A stretch of DNA of 64,000 bases from Nocardia sp. NBC_01730 (lineage in GTDB: Bacteria > Actinomycetota > Actinomycetes > Mycobacteriales > Mycobacteriaceae). The stretch lies in contig NZ_CP109162.1 of NCBI RefSeq assembly GCF_035920445.1, forward strand, positions 8,432,001-8,496,000, given 5' to 3'. Shown piece after piece: positions 47,192 through 55,990 of this stretch (positions are counted from its first letter, which is position 1; the number at the start of each line of letters is the position of its first letter). Below the pieces are notes generated by a model that had not been told where the DNA came from, did not search any database, and saw only the letters and a list, made by a program, of their open reading frames with translations. A program made the translations under genes and the position numbers.

Positions 47192-48346
47192 GTGACTACC
47201 GATCCGTTGAGCTGGTTGGACGAACGCGCCGCCGCGCGGGTGAGCGCGGGACTGCGTCGTGAGCTACGCCCCCGTGCCCCGCGGGCGCCGTCGATCGACC
47301 TCGCTTCCAACGACTACCTCGGTCTGGTGCGCCATCCCGAGGTGATCGAGGGCGCGATCGGGGCGGTGCGCCGCTGGGGCGCGGGGTCCACGGGGTCTCG
47401 CCTGGTCACCGGCACCACCGCCGAGCACGAGCTGCTAGAGGCCGAACTGGCCGAATTCGTCGGCGCCGAAGCGGGACTCGTGTTCGCCTCCGGGTATGCG
47501 GCAAACCTCGGCGCGGTCACCGCGCTGACCGGACGTGGCTCGCTCGTTGTCTCCGACGTGGGTAGTCACGCGTCGCTCGTCGACGCGTGCAGGCTCTCGC
47601 GGGCCCGGGTGGAGGTCGCGCCGCACTGCGACGTCACGGCGGTGGACCGGCTGCTCTCGGCCCGCACGGAGGAGCGCGCGCTCGTGCTCACCGACTCGGT
47701 GTTCAGCGCCGACGGCGATCTCGCGCCGCTGGCCGAGCTGCATCGGGTGACCAGGGCGAACGGCGCGGTGCTCCTCGTGGACGAGGCGCACGGCCTCGGT
47801 GTGCGCGGCACGGGCGGGCGTGGGCTCGTGCACGAAGTCGGCTTGGCCGGTGCGCCGGATCTGGTGATCACCGCGACGCTGTCGAAATCCCTTGCCGCGC
47901 AAGGCGGCGTGGTGCTGGCCGGCGCACGGGTGCGTGCCCACCTGATCGACACCGCGCGCACGTTCATCTTCGACACCGGCCTCGCGCCCGCCGCCGTCGG
48001 CGCGGCGCGGGCCGCGCTGCGCCTGCTGGGCAATGAACCCGAACTCGCCGGCCGGGTACTCGAGCGCGCCGCCGACATCGCCCGGATCGCCGGTGTGCCC
48101 GCCCCGGATTCGGCGGTGGTGTCGGTCGTGCTCGGCGCCGCCGAGGTCGCCTTCGACGCCGCGCAGGCGTGCCGGGCGCGGGGGCTCGACGTGGGCTGTT
48201 TCCGTCCTCCGTCGGTCCCGGAGGGCACCTCCCGGTTACGGCTGACGGCGCGTGCCGACCTCACCGCGGCCGAACTCGACATCATCGCGACGGTGCTCGG
48301 CGACGTGTTGGCCGAGGTACGTGATCTGGATGCGGTGCCAGCATGA
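47192..48346 (+). CDS. bioF: 8-amino-7-oxononanoate synthase (KAPA synthase)
   Basis: The 384-residue alpha-oxoamine synthase joins a pimeloyl thioester and alanine to give KAPA. IDLASNDYLGLVRHPEVIE, GAGSTGSRLVTGTTAEHELL, LLVDEAHGLGVRGTGGRGL and the PLP lysine in ITATLSKSLAAQGGVVL are all present. The GTG start follows GGAG by 5 bases. bioD follows after a 114-base spacer with a repeat-like element. Confidence 0.94.
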   Translation: MTTDPLSWLDERAAARVSAGLRRELRPRAPRAPSIDLASNDYLGLVRHPEVIEGAIGAVRRWGAGSTGSRLVTGTTAEHELLEAELAEFVGAEAGLVFASGYAANLGAVTALTGRGSLVVSDVGSHASLVDACRLSRARVEVAPHCDVTAVDRLLSARTEERALVLTDSVFSADGDLAPLAELHRVTRANGAVLLVDEAHGLGVRGTGGRGLVHEVGLAGAPDLVITATLSKSLAAQGGVVLAGARVRAHLIDTARTFIFDTGLAPAAVGAARAALRLLGNEPELAGRVLERAADIARIAGVPAPDSAVVSVVLGAAEVAFDAAQACRARGLDVGCFRPPSVPEGTSRLRLTARADLTAAELDIIATVLGDVLAEVRDLDAVPA

Positions 48347-48349
48347 GTG

Positions 48350-48367
48350 AGCGCAGCGAGCGACTAC
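48350..48367 (+). repeat. GTGAGCGCAGCGAGCGA-type intergenic repeat
   Basis: The sequence GAGTGAGCGCAGCGAGCGA just after the bioF stop is a partly symmetric motif that I recall as frequent between genes in Nocardia, Rhodococcus and Mycobacterium. I saw no second exact copy in this window. It begins the 114-base gap between bioF and bioD. Confidence 0.4.
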
Positions 48368-48460
48368 AGGCGCGGCGATCGGCGCCCCGACGTCCCGCGG
48401 GACGAGCCGGGTTGTCGCCTTGTTGCGCAGTGGGATTCGCCGGTCGCGAGTGATGTTCGC

Positions 48461-49135
48461 ATGAGTGTCCTGCTGATCACCGGAACGTCCACAGACGTCG
48501 GTAAAACCGTCGTCACCGCCGCGATCGCCGCCGCCGCGCTGGCGGGCGGTCGCTCGGTCGCGGTGTGCAAACCGGGCCAAACCGGCGTCGCCCCTGGTGA
48601 ACCCGGCGATCTCGCCGAGATAGAGCGTCTCAGCGGTGTCATGCGGACGGTCGAACTCGCCCGTTACCCCGACCCGCTGGCGCCCGACACCGCCGCCCGG
48701 AGGGCCGGTTTGCCGGAACTCACCCTCGCCGAGACCGCCGCCGCCGTCGACTCCCTCGCCGCCGCCGCCGACCTCGTCCTGGTCGAAGGCGCGGGCGGAT
48801 TGCTGGTCCGCCTAGGCGATTTCACCCTCGTCGACCTCGCGCAGAAACTCGGCGCACCCGTCCTGGTGGTCACCGCGGCCGGACTCGGCACGCTCAACCA
48901 CACCGAATTGACCACTCGTGCCCTGTATTCGGCGGGCGTGCGCTGCGCGGGCCTGGTGATCGGCGCCTGGCCGACCGAGCCGGACCTTGCGGCCGAGTGC
49001 AACCGGACAGACCTGCCACGGGTGACCGGCGTCGATCTGGTCGGCGCGGTGCCCGCGGGCGCGGGCCGCTGGGACCGCGAGCGGTTCATGACCGCCGCGG
49101 CCAGTTGGTTCGAGCCCGCCTGGTCGCCCTTGTGA
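48461..49135 (+). CDS. bioD: Dethiobiotin synthetase
   Basis: The 224-residue ATP-dependent enzyme closes the ureido ring of dethiobiotin. It has Walker [16 protein letters not shown], the substrate lysine in [24 protein letters not shown], and [20 protein letters not shown]. The last step, bioB, is encoded 10 kb downstream. ATG 48461 opens the P-loop domain; the open frame through the repeat region is not coding. No operator is seen in front, so it probably depends on the bioF promoter. Confidence 0.93.
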   Translation: MSVLLITGTSTDVGKTVVTAAIAAAALAGGRSVAVCKPGQTGVAPGEPGDLAEIERLSGVMRTVELARYPDPLAPDTAARRAGLPELTLAETAAAVDSLAAAADLVLVEGAGGLLVRLGDFTLVDLAQKLGAPVLVVTAAGLGTLNHTELTTRALYSAGVRCAGLVIGAWPTEPDLAAECNRTDLPRVTGVDLVGAVPAGAGRWDRERFMTAAASWFEPAWSPL

Positions 49136-49707
49136 AATCCGCTTGTCATGAGCACGCCGAGCAGGCCAAGACCTTCGGCGCAGGCATTCGCGGCGAACAT
49201 TTGCCAGGTCTCTTCATGGAATTTCGACCATGCGTGCCGAAGTGTCGGTTTGGCGGCAATGAGGTTGGCGCACAAGGTAAAGAAGGCGCCGAATGCCTTC
49301 CCGATCTCGACGGCTTCGTCTGGTCGATGGCATGCCGGTGGATCCCTCGAGCATCGCGGACCGATTCGGGATCGTAAAGCCGACGACGGGACGGGGTCTT
49401 GCCCTGTCTGCGGGACTTACCGGAAATGTCTGCTCTGTACCCAAATGTGGGAAGGAGCCCAGATTGCCTGGGGCACAATAGGTGACACGTTGGTCCGAGC
49501 GGAACGTGGAGACTTCGATGAGCCAGTTCGTTACGGCAGTGCACCTTACCTCGGGCAAAACAGTGCTGGGTGTGATCGCGGTCGGCTCGGCATCGTGCTG
49601 GCGAGTATCGATAGCAACCAAACATCACGCGGGACATCGTCGGTGTCCGCGGTACTGACCGAAATTTCATTGCGGCGGCATTTCGCATGACGCCGGTCCC
49701 CTGTGTA
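49136..49707. other. 572 bases without a clear gene
   Basis: Open frames of 180 codons exist on both strands (49148-49690 plus, 49146-49688 minus), but neither has a ribosome site, recognisable motifs or typical codon use. The composition is lower in GC than its neighbours. I see no gene here; it may be decayed DNA. Confidence 0.55.
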
Positions 49708-49764
49708 CTCAGGCGGGAAATTCCGCCCGGGTTCTGAGACTGCCTGGGATACGACTGGTCTCAG
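49708..49764 (+). promoter_or_regulatory. Leader with competing stems before the proline-triplet ORF
   Basis: CTCAG (49708-49712) can pair with CTGAG (49734-49738), enclosing a small hairpin GGCGG/CCGCC (49712-49727). The same CTGAGAC (49734-49740) can instead pair with GTCTCAG (49758-49764), a perfect 7-bp stem. The two pairings exclude each other. The ribosome site AGAGGAAGG follows at 49774-49782. Confidence 0.45.
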
Positions 49765-49790
49765 GCTGATCAAAGAGGAAGGAACCTCCG

Positions 49791-49910
49791 ATGATTGAGA
49801 TTGCCCCGCCCCCCAGCGCGATGACACCTCCACCCGACGCGATCGTCCCCCCGCCGATTGCCCCGCCGCCGGTGACGCCGCCGCCATTTGCGCCGCCGCC
49901 CATCGGGTGA
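49791..49910 (+). CDS. 39-aa peptide with six Pro-Pro-Pro triplets
   Basis: ATG to TGA encodes 39 residues: MIEIAPPPSAMTPPPDAIVP, then PPIAPPPVTPPPFAPPPIG. Eighteen of 39 residues are proline, in six PPP triplets starting at residues 6, 13, 20, 25, 30 and 35. There is no signal peptide or charge cluster. A strong ribosome site (AGAGGAAGG) lies 8 bases before the ATG, and a 13-bp terminator hairpin starts 15 bases after the stop, so it looks like a complete small gene. PPP runs stall ribosomes without EF-P. I know no family, and no plus-strand gene follows that it could attenuate. Confidence 0.55.
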   Translation: MIEIAPPPSAMTPPPDAIVPPPIAPPPVTPPPFAPPPIG

Positions 49911-49925
49911 GGTAGCCGAGACTGT

Positions 49926-49962
49926 TCGGCCGGCTTCGGCATTCGCTGTCGAAGCCGGCCGA
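49926..49962. terminator. Terminator hairpin after the proline-triplet ORF
   Basis: TCGGCCGGCTTCG (49926-49938) and CGAAGCCGGCCGA (49950-49962) form a perfect 13-bp stem with an 11-base loop. It follows the small ORF by 15 bases and lies 81 bases past the stop of the convergent transporter gene. Confidence 0.75.
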
Positions 49963-50042
49963 TCCTCGAATGGCGGCCGCTGACGTCGCCAACGGAACCG
50001 ACTTTCCGGCCCGGTGTCCACCTCGGCGCGGGCCCGGCACCG

Positions 50043-51275
50043 TCAGCGCGCACGACCGACTGCCATTTCGGGCGATGGGGTAGGGGTGACAGTACTCCCG
50101 CGCACCGCAAGGACGAGCATCGCGGCAAGCATCGCCCACCGGGTGGCAACGATCCCGAGGGTGGAAACCAGGTAGCCCGCGCCGAGCGCGCCGAGTGCCA
50201 CGGCGCCCTCGGAGACCAGCGATATCGTCCCGAGCGCGCGTCCGAGGACCTGCTCCGGGATGACGCTCACCCGGTAGACGGTCAGTGCGATATAGCTGGC
50301 GACGGTGACGCCGCCGATGCCGCCCCAACTCATGGCAAGCAGAATAGGGTTGGCGCTCAACGCAATCGGCACGAGAAGCGCGGTCCACATCCATAGGGCT
50401 CCTCGATAGGCACGTTCCGCGGAGAAGCGGGCGGTGATCCATGTCCCCATGACTGCGCCGAGCATTCCGCCTACCCCGGACATGCCGAGCACGACACCGG
50501 CGACCCAGGCCGGCCGGCCGTTGGTTTTCAGCTCTACCAGGATCAACAGCAGCACGACCTGGATGACGACGTTCGAGGCCCCGATCAGCAACGTCGAGGT
50601 TCGAAGCAGCGGATCGGCCCACACGATGCGCATACCCGCCGCGATATCCCGCCCGTTCGTACGGCCGGTGGACTCCGCGGATTCCCTCGACGCAGCGGAC
50701 TTCGATCGGATCCGGGACAGCGCGGCCAAACAGTACAGGTAGGACGCGGCGTTGGCGATGAACGGCAGCCAGCGGGTGACACCGTACATTGCGGCCCCGG
50801 TCGCTCGCCCGACCAGATTGGCGATCGATTGCTGAGCCTCGAGGAACGAGAATGCGGCCGGGCGCTGTTCGACTGAAACCAGATCGCGCACCATGCCCAG
50901 CTCGCTCAGGCTGACGAAGACATACGCGCTGCCCTCGACGAATGCCGTACCGGCGAGGATCAGGCCGAGACCAGGAGGCCGGGCCGAGGCCGCCGCGGCG
51001 GCTAGGCACGTTCCGGCCAACCCGAGGACTTGGCACAGCTGAAGAATTCGTAGCCTATCGGCCCGGTCGGCGACCATGCCTGCCGGAATCTGGAAGATCA
51101 GGCCCGGAATACTCAGCGCGAATCCGGCCCACCCAGCCGCCACCGGCGAACCGGTCACTGCGAGCACAAGCATCGGGTAGGCGATTCGGACGCCGTGAAA
51201 CCCCGTCAGCGACAGGGCGTTTCCGGACCACAGCAGCATGAAGTTCCGGTCCGTGTAGAGGCGCGACCTACTCAT
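50043..51275 (-). CDS. MFS transporter (MFS_3/enterobactin-exporter-like)
   Basis: The 410-residue protein has about twelve membrane helices. RSRLYTDRNFMLLWSGNALS, PAGMVADRADRLRILQLCQV (the loop 2-3 motif) and a late ALGTISLVSEGAVALGALGA resemble the MFS_3 branch, which includes siderophore and macrolide exporters. The substrate is unknown. The ATG at 51275 starts the family pattern; the open frame upstream is not coding. Confidence 0.82.
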   Translation of the reverse strand: MSRSRLYTDRNFMLLWSGNALSLTGFHGVRIAYPMLVLAVTGSPVAAGWAGFALSIPGLIFQIPAGMVADRADRLRILQLCQVLGLAGTCLAAAAASARPPGLGLILAGTAFVEGSAYVFVSLSELGMVRDLVSVEQRPAAFSFLEAQQSIANLVGRATGAAMYGVTRWLPFIANAASYLYCLAALSRIRSKSAASRESAESTGRTNGRDIAAGMRIVWADPLLRTSTLLIGASNVVIQVVLLLILVELKTNGRPAWVAGVVLGMSGVGGMLGAVMGTWITARFSAERAYRGALWMWTALLVPIALSANPILLAMSWGGIGGVTVASYIALTVYRVSVIPEQVLGRALGTISLVSEGAVALGALGAGYLVSTLGIVATRWAMLAAMLVLAVRGSTVTPTPSPEMAVGRAR

Positions 51276-51706
51276 CGTCGCCCGAGGTGCTCCACAACCA
51301 CTGCGGCAGCTCGGTGAACTCCGCATCGTCGATACCTGAGCGGACGGCCCGATCTCCGTCCGATTACTGGGGAGTCGACAGCGTCTCGGCAGTGGCGTTT
51401 CGGGCGCATCCAATGCCTCTCTTCGATCCCTCGTCGCCGGTCGTGACACCGCCGGTTTCGCAGCACCGAGCTGGCACCTGACAATTCCCGCCGTCAGCAT
51501 GAGGGATGATCTTCACGGCAGGGAGGGGTGAATTCGAGTACGAATCATATTGCGGCACAGCGAAAATAGATTCCCATTGGTGGGAGTGCGGTGGTAGCGG
51601 CCAACTTCCGTTCGAACGCGAGCGGGTAGCAGGTGGGATGAGGTGCCAGAGTAGTGGCGGGACTGCGCCGCCAGTGCGCAGCGCATCGGGCAGAAATCAA
51701 CCCTGC
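51276..51706. other. 431 bases without a gene
   Basis: This lies between the start of the MFS gene and the end of the beta-lactamase gene, both on the minus strand. Only short frames without ribosome sites are present. It should hold the MFS promoter; I found no convincing -35/-10 pair or terminator. Confidence 0.5.
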
Positions 51707-52636
51707 TCAGGTGAGAGTGGCTACGACATATCTGGCGGCCTCGGCGATGAGGGCCTGATTGTATTCGGCGTCTTTGGTGGCTTTGCTGGACATGATCGCG
51801 ATGACGAGTGGCGCGGAATTCGGGGGCCAGACGATAGCTATGTCGTTGAGTGTGCCGTAGTCGCCGGTCCCGGTCTTGTCGGCCACGGTCCATCCCTGCG
51901 GTACGGCAGCCCGGATGCGTTGCGCGCCGGCGCTGGTGGCGTTGTGTTCCAGCAGGTCACGGAGAAAAGCGCGCTTGTCGGTTGGCAAGGCATCCCCCGC
52001 CACAATTTTGTGGTAAATGGCGCCGAATGCCCGGGGTGAAGTTGTGTCGCGGGGGTCTCCCGGGGTGGCTTCCGTGATCGCCGGCTCGATCCGGTCCATC
52101 CGGGTGACCGTGTCGCCGAGGCTACGGGCATACTCCGTCAGCTGGGGCGGCCCGCCGAGATCGCGCAGCAGGAGATTGCCGGCCGTGCCGTCGCTGTAAC
52201 GGATTGCGGCATCACACAGCTGACGAATTGTCATCCCCGTGGCCACATGGTGCTCGGTGATGGAGGCGTTCTTCATGAGATCGCCTTCGGTGTACGTGAT
52301 GACCGTATCCAAATGCGACAGGGGGTTACGATGCAAGACCGCCGCTGCCGCAAGGCCCTTGAACGTCGAACAGAACGCGAATCGTTCGTCCGCCCGGTGG
52401 GCAATGGTGGTGCCGGTGCCCGTGGCGAGGGCATACACCCCTAGGCGTGCGTCGAAATTTCGTTCCAACTCGATCAGGCGATCGTGGCGATCATTCGCCG
52501 CGGCAGCGGAGGGAGCGGAAACGGGCGTGTTGCCCTTCGTGCATGCGGCCAACGGCAAAAGTGCTGCCGCCCTTAGAAGAGCGCGGCGAGTGATGGTCGG
52601 TATCGGCGCGATCTCGGCGGATACAACAATGCCCAT
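51707..52636 (-). CDS. Class A beta-lactamase, lipoprotein
   Basis: The 309-residue serine beta-lactamase has a Tat-like lipoprotein signal (TRRALLRAAALLPLAAC, lipid Cys at 32). The active site shows CSTFK (Ser about residue 90, Cys at Ambler 69), YSDG (SDN loop as SDG) and DKTGTGDYG (KTG). In the omega loop EPAITEATPGD keeps the general-base Glu166, but Thr stands where most enzymes have Asn170. The pattern fits the Nocardia AST/FAR/BRA group. TAACCT lies 8 bases before the ATG with TTGATC upstream, so it may be leaderless. No regulator gene is adjacent. Confidence 0.92.
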   Translation of the reverse strand: MGIVVSAEIAPIPTITRRALLRAAALLPLAACTKGNTPVSAPSAAAANDRHDRLIELERNFDARLGVYALATGTGTTIAHRADERFAFCSTFKGLAAAAVLHRNPLSHLDTVITYTEGDLMKNASITEHHVATGMTIRQLCDAAIRYSDGTAGNLLLRDLGGPPQLTEYARSLGDTVTRMDRIEPAITEATPGDPRDTTSPRAFGAIYHKIVAGDALPTDKRAFLRDLLEHNATSAGAQRIRAAVPQGWTVADKTGTGDYGTLNDIAIVWPPNSAPLVIAIMSSKATKDAEYNQALIAEAARYVVATLT

Positions 52637-52805
52637 GTCGGGGGAGGTTACCAAGTAGAGCTCGGCCGAGATCAACGGTCCGTGCGACGTACCGGTCAGC
52701 GGATCGCGTCGTAGCGGGGCGGACGCCGGAGACAGGCAGTCTGATTCCAGTGTGGCGGTGGCCACATGATGGCAGCCGTCCGCACCCGTGCCTAGAGTGG
52801 GAGAG

Positions 52806-53969
52806 ATGTCGCCGTTGGACGATCGGCACCCGTCCACCGTCTCCGACTGGGACGACGCGCGACGCCGAGCTCGGCTGCGGGACAAGCACCTGGGGCACGA
52901 GTGGAAGACGTTGCGCCGCACCAGGGTGATGCTGCTGCGGGTCGCCGCACTGCTACTGGCCGGACTTGTGGTGTTCGCGCAGTACTGGAAGTACGACGTC
53001 GCGCCGGAACAGGCGCGGCTGGCACGCACCGACCCGGCTATCCTTCCTGTCGCACCGCCCGTCGACCCGAAAGACTGGGACACCGTGGTGGTGGACATGG
53101 TCGGCCTCGGCGGCCTGGACGCCGGCGACACCGCCGCTGCGCTGCCCTCGCTGCGCACGATGGGCATGGTGTGGGCGATCCGTTACGACAATCAAGGTAT
53201 CGACACCAAGGTGATCGCCGACCTGATCGTCCGCGCCGCCGAGCAGTCCGGGCTGAAGAACGTCGTGCTGGTCGGGCACAGCATGGGCGGCGTGATCGCA
53301 TTGGAGGTCGCCAAACACATCCACCTGGACAGTGACCGCAGGCTGGTCGGGGTGATCCTGGACTGCACGCCGATGGATCTGAACGCCGTCCGTCCGGAGA
53401 GCCGTGGCCGCGGCGAGGACATGCTGCGCTGGATGGGCTGGCTGCCAGGGGCGCGCGAGAGCCGCACCCTGCGCCTGGCCGTGGAGACCTATGCCCGCCG
53501 GGATCGGTTCCTCGACCGCGGCGGCGGGCTGCCCGGCATCCGGTTCGACAAGCTGCGCGGGGTTCTGGGGGAGGTGGTCCGGGAGAAGATTCTCTCGCGC
53601 GACGCCGCGAGTAACGGTCTGATCGAATCCCAGTTCACCGCCATCGTGGCGGGCGGTGCGCTCGACGACCTGCGCGCCCTCGCCCGGCCCGCGGACGACA
53701 AGCCGCGTCCTGCCATTGTTTTCATCCGGCCACGCGACCCGAGCCGGGATCGCGTCGTCGACGTCGAATACTCGCACCAGGTGCTGATCGAGCGGTCCGG
53801 CGGCGTGGACGGGACGCTGCTCGTGGTGCTCGCCCGAAACACCGGGCACGCCAACCCGATGCAGCGTCCGCGCGAGTACAACACGGTGATCGAGCAGCAG
53901 ATCCTGCCGTTCATCCAGCGCTATCAGCAGCAGATACGTGCCACGGTGTCGGCGTCGGCGCCGCGCTGA
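52806..53969 (+). CDS. Membrane-anchored alpha/beta hydrolase
   Basis: The 387-residue protein has one N-terminal membrane helix (VMLLRVAALLLAGLVVFAQYW, about residues 40-60) and an external hydrolase-like domain. The nucleophile elbow VVLVGHSMGGVIALEVAK is clear, and an early VVDMVGLGG and a late RNTGHAN with a His complete a plausible triad. Topology suggests action in the cell envelope, perhaps on lipids. ATG 52806 has GGGAGA upstream. It is divergent from the beta-lactamase gene. Confidence 0.8.
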   Translation: MSPLDDRHPSTVSDWDDARRRARLRDKHLGHEWKTLRRTRVMLLRVAALLLAGLVVFAQYWKYDVAPEQARLARTDPAILPVAPPVDPKDWDTVVVDMVGLGGLDAGDTAAALPSLRTMGMVWAIRYDNQGIDTKVIADLIVRAAEQSGLKNVVLVGHSMGGVIALEVAKHIHLDSDRRLVGVILDCTPMDLNAVRPESRGRGEDMLRWMGWLPGARESRTLRLAVETYARRDRFLDRGGGLPGIRFDKLRGVLGEVVREKILSRDAASNGLIESQFTAIVAGGALDDLRALARPADDKPRPAIVFIRPRDPSRDRVVDVEYSHQVLIERSGGVDGTLLVVLARNTGHANPMQRPREYNTVIEQQILPFIQRYQQQIRATVSASAPR

Positions 53970-54035
53970 AGCGAGTTCGAACCAGGCTGAGACAAACCGT
54001 GTTCGTGCCCGTTTCGGGTTGTTTCAATACCCACC

Positions 54036-55127
54036 ATGTACCGACCAAGCACGTTCCGGTCCGGCCTCCGCGGCCGCGCGACCGCCGCATTGCTCGCCGT
54101 GGCAGCCGTTGCGACCCTCGGACTCACCGGCTGCTCGAACGACGACAAGCCGGTCGGTCCCACCGCCGACGGCCCCTTACCAACCGAGGTTCCGGCCGGA
54201 ACCATCCTAGTAGTAGCCGACCAGTCCGAACGCCTGCAGTCCGTGCTGCGCCTCTCCGGTGAGCTCGACAAACTTCCGTTCAAGGTGGAGTTCGCCAACT
54301 TCGTCGGCGGTCCAGCCATCCTCGAGGCGTTCCGCGCGGGCGCTGCCGACGTCGCGCAGGTCGGCGACGTCCCGCCGATCCACGCGCTGGTGGCCGGGCA
54401 GGACGTTCCGATCGTCGCGGCCTACCAGACCAGCACCACCTCGCTGAAACTCGCCGTGGCCCCTGGCAAGCCGGTGACCACGCTGGCGGATCTGAAGGGC
54501 AAGAAGATCGCCTACGCCGAGGGCACGGCCCAGCAGGCCGCGGTGCTGCGCGCGATCGACAAGGTCGGACTGAAAACCTCCGATGTGCAACTGGTACGGC
54601 TGCAACTGGCCGAGTTCCTGGACGCGGTGCGCACCGGCCAGGTCGACGTCGCCCCGCTGATCGAACCGAACGTCACCCGTTTCCTGCGCACGCCGGGCAC
54701 CACGCTGCTCCAGGACTCCGAGACCGCGGGCATCTATGGCGGTCTCGCCTATCTGTACGCTCGCCGCGCTGTTGTGCAGAACCCGGCGAAGGCGGCCGCG
54801 ACCCGTGCCCTGGTCGCCGCGTTCGTGCGGGCCTACCAGTGGGCCAACACCCACCCGGAGGAGTGGGCGCGCCGGTACTACGTGGAGAACCAGAAGGTCA
54901 GCGCGGACGACGCCAAGCGCATCGTCGACTCGCTCGGCAGCTATATTTTCCCGCATCTGGACCAGCAGCTCGTCGACCGTCAGCAGTCCACCATCGACGC
55001 CATCGCCAAGGCGGGCGAGCTGCCCAAGAAGGTGCAGGCCGCCAACGGCTTCGACCTGCGCTTCGACGCCCCGATCACCGAGGCGGCCAGTGCGAGCGGC
55101 GCCGCGTTCGAGACGAAGGCACGGTGA
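54036..55127 (+). CDS. ssuA: Aliphatic sulfonate ABC transporter, binding lipoprotein
   Basis: The 363-residue lipoprotein (lipobox LTGCS, Cys about 33) has the SsuA/NMT1-like periplasmic-binding fold: FANFVGGPAILEAFRAGAADVAQ, VGDVPPIHALVAGQD, TTLADLKGKKIAYAEGTAQQ. It captures organosulfur compounds such as alkanesulfonates for import. Its stop overlaps the permease start (TGATG). The adjacent flavin monooxygenase supports a desulfurisation role. Taurine or aryl sulfonates are alternative ligands. Confidence 0.88.
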   Translation: MYRPSTFRSGLRGRATAALLAVAAVATLGLTGCSNDDKPVGPTADGPLPTEVPAGTILVVADQSERLQSVLRLSGELDKLPFKVEFANFVGGPAILEAFRAGAADVAQVGDVPPIHALVAGQDVPIVAAYQTSTTSLKLAVAPGKPVTTLADLKGKKIAYAEGTAQQAAVLRAIDKVGLKTSDVQLVRLQLAEFLDAVRTGQVDVAPLIEPNVTRFLRTPGTTLLQDSETAGIYGGLAYLYARRAVVQNPAKAAATRALVAAFVRAYQWANTHPEEWARRYYVENQKVSADDAKRIVDSLGSYIFPHLDQQLVDRQQSTIDAIAKAGELPKKVQAANGFDLRFDAPITEAASASGAAFETKAR

Positions 55128-55990
55128 TGGCCACCCTGGACGTCGGCGTTCTCCACCGCATCGGTCTCGGCCGCGCCGCGTCGGAACCGGTGCTGGCCGA
55201 ACGCAAGCTCGCCCGGCCACGCCTCGGCCCCGGCCGCCCGATCCCGTTCGGCGCCGCGCTCGGGCCGACCCTGCTGATCGCCGCCTGGGTGGCGGGATCC
55301 GCCTCGGGCGCACTGGATCCAGAGACTCTGCCCGCGCCGTGGACGGTCGCGGAGACCGCAGGGGATCTGCTTGCCGACGGCAGACTGCAATCCAATCTGC
55401 TCACCTCGGTGCAGCGGGCCGGGCTCGGACTCGGCGTCGGGGTCGCCATCGGCCTGGTGCTCGCGCTGCTGGCCGGGCTGAGCCGGATCGGTGAAGCACT
55501 GGTGGACGGGCCGATCCAGATCAAGCGCGCGATTCCGACGCTCGCGCTGATCCCGCTGTTCATCGTCTGGTTCGGCATAGGCGAAGAGATGAAGCTGCTG
55601 GTCATCACCACCAGTGTCGCGATCCCGATCTATCTCAACACGCACGCGCACTTGCGCAGCGTCGATGCGAGGTATGTGGAACTCGCCCAGACAGTGGGCC
55701 TGTCGCGCTGGGGGTTCGTTCGCCGGATCGCGCTGCCCGGATCGCTGCCCGGGTTCTTCACCGGGCTGCGGCTCGCGGTCACGATCTCGTGGCTGGCGCT
55801 GGTCGTCGTGGAACAGGTCAACGCGACCAGCGGGATCGGCTACCTGATGACCCAGGCTCGCACCTACGGACAGATCGACGTCATCGTGGTCGGCCTGGTG
55901 ATCTACGGCTTGCTCGGCCTGTTCGGCGATCTCCTCGTGCGCGCGGTGGAAAGGAAGGCGCTGTCATGGCGACAGACACTGGCGGACTGA
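55127..55990 (+). CDS. ssuC: Sulfonate ABC transporter permease
   Basis: The 287-residue permease has about six helices and the EAA loop (YVELAQTVGLSRWGFVRRIAL) of binding-protein-dependent permeases. PIQIKRAIPTLALIPLFIVW is the SsuC/TauC-type block. A 45-residue charged N-terminal extension precedes the first helix. The ATG overlaps the ssuA stop by one base, and the end overlaps ssuB by 25 bases. Confidence 0.9.
   Translation: MATLDVGVLHRIGLGRAASEPVLAERKLARPRLGPGRPIPFGAALGPTLLIAAWVAGSASGALDPETLPAPWTVAETAGDLLADGRLQSNLLTSVQRAGLGLGVGVAIGLVLALLAGLSRIGEALVDGPIQIKRAIPTLALIPLFIVWFGIGEEMKLLVITTSVAIPIYLNTHAHLRSVDARYVELAQTVGLSRWGFVRRIALPGSLPGFFTGLRLAVTISWLALVVVEQVNATSGIGYLMTQARTYGQIDVIVVGLVIYGLLGLFGDLLVRAVERKALSWRQTLAD

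Noticed and set aside
49146..49690. Open frames of 180 codons on both strands after bioD
   Set aside because: No ribosome site, no motif, odd composition (many Arg, Ser, Cys, His) and no conserved start; treated as non-coding.
49791..49962. Proline-triplet ORF plus hairpin as a transcription attenuator
   Set aside because: The next gene on the plus strand starts at 52806, with two minus-strand genes between, so there is nothing for a leader peptide to control.
53975..53990. GTTCGAACC, resembling a tRNA T-loop
   Set aside because: No acceptor stem, anticodon arm or D-arm can be formed around it on either strand; it lies in a 66-base gap between two protein genes.
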